DNA of 18,642 bases from CAZABS01 sp964483635. GTDB lineage: Bacteria; Patescibacteriota; Minisyncoccia; Moranbacterales; UBA1568. Position numbers and translations under genes: made by a program. This document shows positions 15,529 through 18,642 of the stretch, one piece after another (the first letter of the stretch is position 1; each line of letters opens with the position of its first letter). The DNA lies in assembly GCA_964483635.1 (NCBI GenBank), contig CAZABS010000019.1:1-18642 (forward strand). Reading direction: 5' to 3'. Below the pieces are notes generated by a model. The model was not told the DNA's origin. It saw nothing but the letters and a program-made list of their open reading frames with translations, and ran no database searches.

Positions 15529-17121
15529 ATGCCAAAAACGGTACTCATCATTGGAGGCGGCCCTGCTGGACTCACTGCAGCGTACGAATGTCTCAAACAT
15601 CCGGATTATATTCCGATCGTAATCGAACGCGATGCACTTCTCGGTGGAATTTCGCGTACTGTTGAATACAAAGGTAACCGTATCGACATTGGAGGTCATC
15701 GTTTTTTTTCAAAATCAGATACCGTCATGAATTGGTGGCGAGCCATGCTTCCACTCCAGGGCGCACCTTCCAAAGATGATCTTCTCCTCAAGATTGATTA
15801 CCAGAAAAAATCACGAGAACTCTCACTTGATACCTCTGGACCAAATCCCGAAACTGACGATCGGGTCATGTTGGTACGAAATCGGCTTTCTCGAATTTAT
15901 TATTTAAAAAAGTTTTTTAGTTATCCAATCGGACTCAGTCTCGAAACACTCGGAAATCTTGGCCTTGTACGGGTCGTGAAGATCGGTGTGAGTTACCTTT
16001 GGGTGAGATTGTTTCCACGTAAACCAGAAATATCGCTCGAAGATTTTTTTATAAACCGCTTTGGACGCGAGCTCTATCTGACTTTCTTTAAAGACTACAC
16101 GGAGAAAGTCTGGGGAGTTCCCTGTCGTGCTATTAAGGCGGAGTGGGGAGCTCAACGCATCAAAGGTCTTTCAATTACCAAGGCCGTGCTCCATGCCCTC
16201 GAATCGGTACTCCCAAAACGTCAAGGGGTAGATCAGAAAAAAACCGAGACGAGTTTGATTGAGCATTTCCTTTACCCGAAATATGGTCCAGGTCAAATGT
16301 GGGAAACAGTAGGGAACGAGATCGAAAAGCGTGGCGGAAAGATTCTCATGGAGCAGGAAGTTATTTCCCTTTCTTTTGATGGGAAACGGATCACTGAACT
16401 CACCCTTCGCGATCGGAAAAATGGAAAGGAGGAAACCCTCAGCGGTGACTTCGTCCTCTCCACGATGCCAATGAAGGATCTCCTCAGCCGAATGCAAGGG
16501 CCAGTTGAGAGAAGAGCTCAGGAAGTAGCACAGAGACTCCTCTATCGAGATTTCATCACCGTGGGACTCCTGATGAAAAAACTAGCGCTCACCAATACAA
16601 CAAAAGAGCAAACCCTCAATAACATTGTGCCTGATACCTGGATCTATATTCAAGAACCTGACGTAAAAGTTGGCCGTCTCCAGATTTTCAATAACTGGAG
16701 CCCCTATATGGTCAAAGATCCACAAACGGTATGGATTGGACTCGAATATTTCGTCAATGAAGGTGATGAGCTCTGGAATCTCCCCGATCGCGCCATGCAA
16801 GACCTGGGAGTGAAAGAACTCACCCACATTGGTATTATTCACTCGGAAGATGTCCTCGATAGCACTGTTATCCGTATGCAGAAAACCTATCCTTCATACA
16901 CCGGATATGGTTATGACCACTTCGATGAAATTCGCACCTTTGTTGATTCTATCGAAAATCTTTTCCTCATCGGGCGCAATGGAATGCACCGCTATAACAA
17001 CCAAGATCATTCAATGCTTACTGCTATGGCAGCCATTCAAAACATCGTGGCCGGTAAAATCACCAAAGAAAACATTTGGAACGTTAACGCTGAGCAAGAG
17101 TATCACGAAGAAAAGAAGTAA
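15529..17121 (+). CDS. FAD-dependent oxidoreductase, amine-oxidase/UDP-galactopyranose-mutase-like family
   Basis: ATG 15529 (530 residues) follows the GtrA stop by 8 bases and starts directly at the FAD-binding fold; an ATG at 15502 would overlap the upstream gene. The dinucleotide motif is I8-G-G-G-P-A-G-L-T-A-A-Y-E20, with E33 at the end of the second strand to bind the ribose of FAD. G55-G-H-R-F-F-S-K-S follows, resembling the conserved loop after the FAD motif in UDP-galactopyranose mutases and protoporphyrinogen-oxidase relatives. Y252-G-P-G-Q-M-W-E lies mid-protein, and G482-R-N-G-M-H-R-Y-N-N-Q-D-H near the C-terminus closes the FAD site. No signal peptide or clear membrane helix is present. 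Members occur in surface-polysaccharide loci and are usually annotated only as NAD(P)/FAD-dependent oxidoreductases. The context suggests a sugar-nucleotide or lipid-linked sugar substrate, which remains speculative. Confidence 0.85.
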   Translation: MPKTVLIIGGGPAGLTAAYECLKHPDYIPIVIERDALLGGISRTVEYKGNRIDIGGHRFFSKSDTVMNWWRAMLPLQGAPSKDDLLLKIDYQKKSRELSLDTSGPNPETDDRVMLVRNRLSRIYYLKKFFSYPIGLSLETLGNLGLVRVVKIGVSYLWVRLFPRKPEISLEDFFINRFGRELYLTFFKDYTEKVWGVPCRAIKAEWGAQRIKGLSITKAVLHALESVLPKRQGVDQKKTETSLIEHFLYPKYGPGQMWETVGNEIEKRGGKILMEQEVISLSFDGKRITELTLRDRKNGKEETLSGDFVLSTMPMKDLLSRMQGPVERRAQEVAQRLLYRDFITVGLLMKKLALTNTTKEQTLNNIVPDTWIYIQEPDVKVGRLQIFNNWSPYMVKDPQTVWIGLEYFVNEGDELWNLPDRAMQDLGVKELTHIGIIHSEDVLDSTVIRMQKTYPSYTGYGYDHFDEIRTFVDSIENLFLIGRNGMHRYNNQDHSMLTAMAAIQNIVAGKITKENIWNVNAEQEYHEEKK

Positions 17122-18495
17122 CTACTTTCGGATCCAGAAATCTTTGTACTTCTCTGATCTCGTGTACCCGTCGCGAATAATTGGATTTTTTGTTGAAAGA
17201 AAGGAATCGGAAATGAGTTTTGGCTGACGGCTCTGGATCAACAAATACGGATCATATTCGTACGGACGCAGTGTTTGATAGGCTGCAAGCACTCCTTTTT
17301 TCGGTTTCACGGAAAACCAGAAATAATCCATATCTTTGCGAAACAAGTTGAAGTTGGCATCGCCATCATAGACAAGATCCGTTGCCGCTGTCACCGAAAG
17401 TACGTATTCAATTTTTGCGAATTGTTCTCGATTCGTTTTGTGAGCTTCATCGTAGACGAGAAATGCCGGATACAAAACAGAAAGTCCAAGGAGACAGAGT
17501 ACCGGCACCTCTTTGAAACGTCGCATGAGAAGGATCGAGGTTTCAGCAGCAATCAGAGACACCAACGGGAGAGCCATCAGATAGTATTGGGCAAAGGGAG
17601 TCCTCGCAAGAAAGACACTCATGAGTAATCCGAGAGCAAGATACGAAATGAGCTGGATCTTTTTTGTAATGAGAAACCACCCACTTCCGCCAAAATAAAC
17701 AAGCCACAAAACCGGGTTCTCGATCATGGAAAACCACAGATACTCGAGTGGGGAAAAAGTATTCAGAAGCCGCGTGTTAACTGTCCAATTAAGAAAAAAG
17801 TATTCAGACCATATTCCAGTTTGAACAAGATAACCAACAACAAAGAGTAAGAAACTGCTCAATATTCCCCACAGAAGAAGAAAATCTGCGAAAGGCAATG
17901 TTTTTTTGATCAGTCGGTAGAGCGTATACAGTCCAAGTAGCGCGATCAGAAAAACTGCTTTCTGGAGAAAGAGAAAGGAAACGAAAAGTGCGAAGGCGGT
18001 CAGGATGAGATATCCTCGTTTTTTATTTTCATCGTACTGAAGCCAAAAGAAAATAGCGATGAGTCCACTCAGCGCTTGGGGCACATCCGGGCGTACTTCT
18101 AAAACTTTATCCAAAAAAATGAAGGTGGTTGTGAGGAGGAAAACCGCGAGCAACGCGATTTCGCGCGTATACCGTAGCGTCCCAATACGATACGTAATCC
18201 AAACAATCCCCAAAGCCATCATCAAGGACAATCCCCTCGCCGCAAGCACCATATTTACACTCTCACTAAAAATTGAGATGAGCCAACCAAGAATCGGGTA
18301 ATAGAGAAAATGGTGATGCTGAAAGAAATCAAGATAAATCCGCTCCCCACTCCACATTTTCCAAGCAGTATGAATTGCCTCGAACTCATCATGGCCAAAA
18401 GGACGGACGAAAGCGCTCCAGACTGCCAACAAGCCGAAAAAAACCAAACTCGAGTAGACAAATAACTCAATTCGTGTCCATTTATTTATTTGCAT
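17122..18495 (-). CDS. GT-C fold membrane glycosyltransferase (GT39/PMT-like)
   Basis: This 457-residue polytopic membrane protein has a first helix at about 9-29, then the outer-loop motif G34-H-D36-E37-F expected to hold the catalytic acid. An H60-H-H-F-L-Y-Y-P stretch sits where related enzymes have their HPP-like loop, and V-R-P-D-V-P occurs near residue 154. About nine more helices and a soluble C-terminal region of about 95 residues follow. It should use a polyprenyl-phosphate sugar to modify an acceptor outside the membrane. It is shorter than the other GT-C proteins here and shares only general family features with them, so it is not part of the tandem duplication. Its stop codon abuts the FAD oxidoreductase stop with no base between. 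TATAAT lies four bases upstream of the ATG, which hints at a leaderless message. Confidence 0.86.
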   Translation of the reverse strand: MQINKWTRIELFVYSSLVFFGLLAVWSAFVRPFGHDEFEAIHTAWKMWSGERIYLDFFQHHHFLYYPILGWLISIFSESVNMVLAARGLSLMMALGIVWITYRIGTLRYTREIALLAVFLLTTTFIFLDKVLEVRPDVPQALSGLIAIFFWLQYDENKKRGYLILTAFALFVSFLFLQKAVFLIALLGLYTLYRLIKKTLPFADFLLLWGILSSFLLFVVGYLVQTGIWSEYFFLNWTVNTRLLNTFSPLEYLWFSMIENPVLWLVYFGGSGWFLITKKIQLISYLALGLLMSVFLARTPFAQYYLMALPLVSLIAAETSILLMRRFKEVPVLCLLGLSVLYPAFLVYDEAHKTNREQFAKIEYVLSVTAATDLVYDGDANFNLFRKDMDYFWFSVKPKKGVLAAYQTLRPYEYDPYLLIQSRQPKLISDSFLSTKNPIIRDGYTRSEKYKDFWIRK

Positions 18496-18499
18496 GATT

Positions 18500-18505
18500 A
18501 TTATA
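18500..18505 (-). promoter_or_regulatory. Possible -10 element for the rightmost GT-C gene (leaderless candidate)
   Basis: A perfect TATAAT on the minus strand lies four bases before ATG 18495. Initiation at the normal distance would fall on the start codon itself. No acceptable -35 hexamer is found at 16-18 spacing, and the region is AT-rich, so this could be chance. Confidence 0.3.
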
Positions 18506-18564
18506 GGAATTTCATATCAAGTAAATTATCACATATTTTCGCAAATTACCCTATCCGAGAGCCA

Positions 18565-18593
18565 GTTTCAGCGCTGGAAAAATATGTTATAAT
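18565..18593 (+). promoter_or_regulatory. Extended -10 promoter directed out of the right edge
   Basis: TGT-TATAAT (18585-18593) is a perfect extended -10 element. A weak -35, GTTTCA (18565-18570), is at 17-base spacing. Transcription would start near 18600 and proceed to the right; an AGCC/GGCT inverted repeat and a run of eight T residues follow, and an ATG occurs at 18638. The gene it serves lies outside the window. Confidence 0.5.
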
Positions 18594-18642
18594 AAGCCCT
18601 AGTTAGGCTCATATCTGCCTTTTTTTTGGTGTACCATATGAC

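Overview
The window is a dense block of cell-surface glycan genes: 13 protein-coding genes, no rRNA, tRNA, CRISPR array or insertion sequence that I can see. Base composition is moderate and even along the window, genes are tightly packed, the standard genetic code fits every gene (TGA acts as stop at several tight junctions), and almost no gene has a Shine-Dalgarno sequence at the usual distance. The many membrane (GT-C fold) glycosyltransferases, a GtrA protein and small soluble sugar-nucleotide enzymes resemble surface-glycan loci of Patescibacteria (CPR) genomes. That placement is an inference from style and not proven, since there is no phylogenetic marker here.

Layout, left to right. 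(1) Minus strand, 1-3315: two GT-C glycosyltransferases; the leftmost runs off the window. (2) Plus strand, 3426-8547: two tandem, paralogous GT-C glycosyltransferases. The first has an extra N-terminal membrane module and the second carries a C-terminal calcineurin-like metallophosphoesterase domain. (3) Minus strand, 12998 down to 8582: a probable operon of a GT2 polyprenyl-phosphate glycosyltransferase, UDP-glucose 6-dehydrogenase, a GT4 glycosyltransferase and an AglD/UPF0104-type membrane protein. (4) Plus strand, 13125-14111: a GalE-like sugar-nucleotide epimerase, transcribed divergently from group 3 out of a 126-bp region with two near-consensus back-to-back sigma-70-type promoters. 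(5) Plus strand, 14346-17121: a tight operon of an ALG5-like GT2 glycosyltransferase, a GtrA-like protein and an FAD-dependent oxidoreductase of the amine-oxidase/UDP-galactopyranose-mutase type, insulated from the epimerase gene by an intrinsic terminator followed at once by a new promoter. (6) Minus strand, 18495-17122: a fifth GT-C glycosyltransferase whose stop codon directly abuts the stop codon of the FAD gene. A further promoter fires rightward out of the window.

How the genes could work together (inference): the dehydrogenase and epimerase supply UDP-sugars. The two GT2 enzymes load single sugars onto a polyprenyl phosphate on the cytoplasmic face, and the GtrA and AglD-like membrane proteins help move the lipid-linked sugars or support the synthases. 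The five GT-C enzymes then use polyprenyl-phosphate sugars outside the membrane to decorate lipid, glycan or protein. No initiating sugar-phosphate transferase, Wzx flippase, Wzy polymerase or ABC exporter is in the window, so the locus looks like a modification module rather than a complete polymer pathway. The most unusual element is the GT-C/metallophosphoesterase fusion, whose metal-ligand positions are shifted toward carboxylates.
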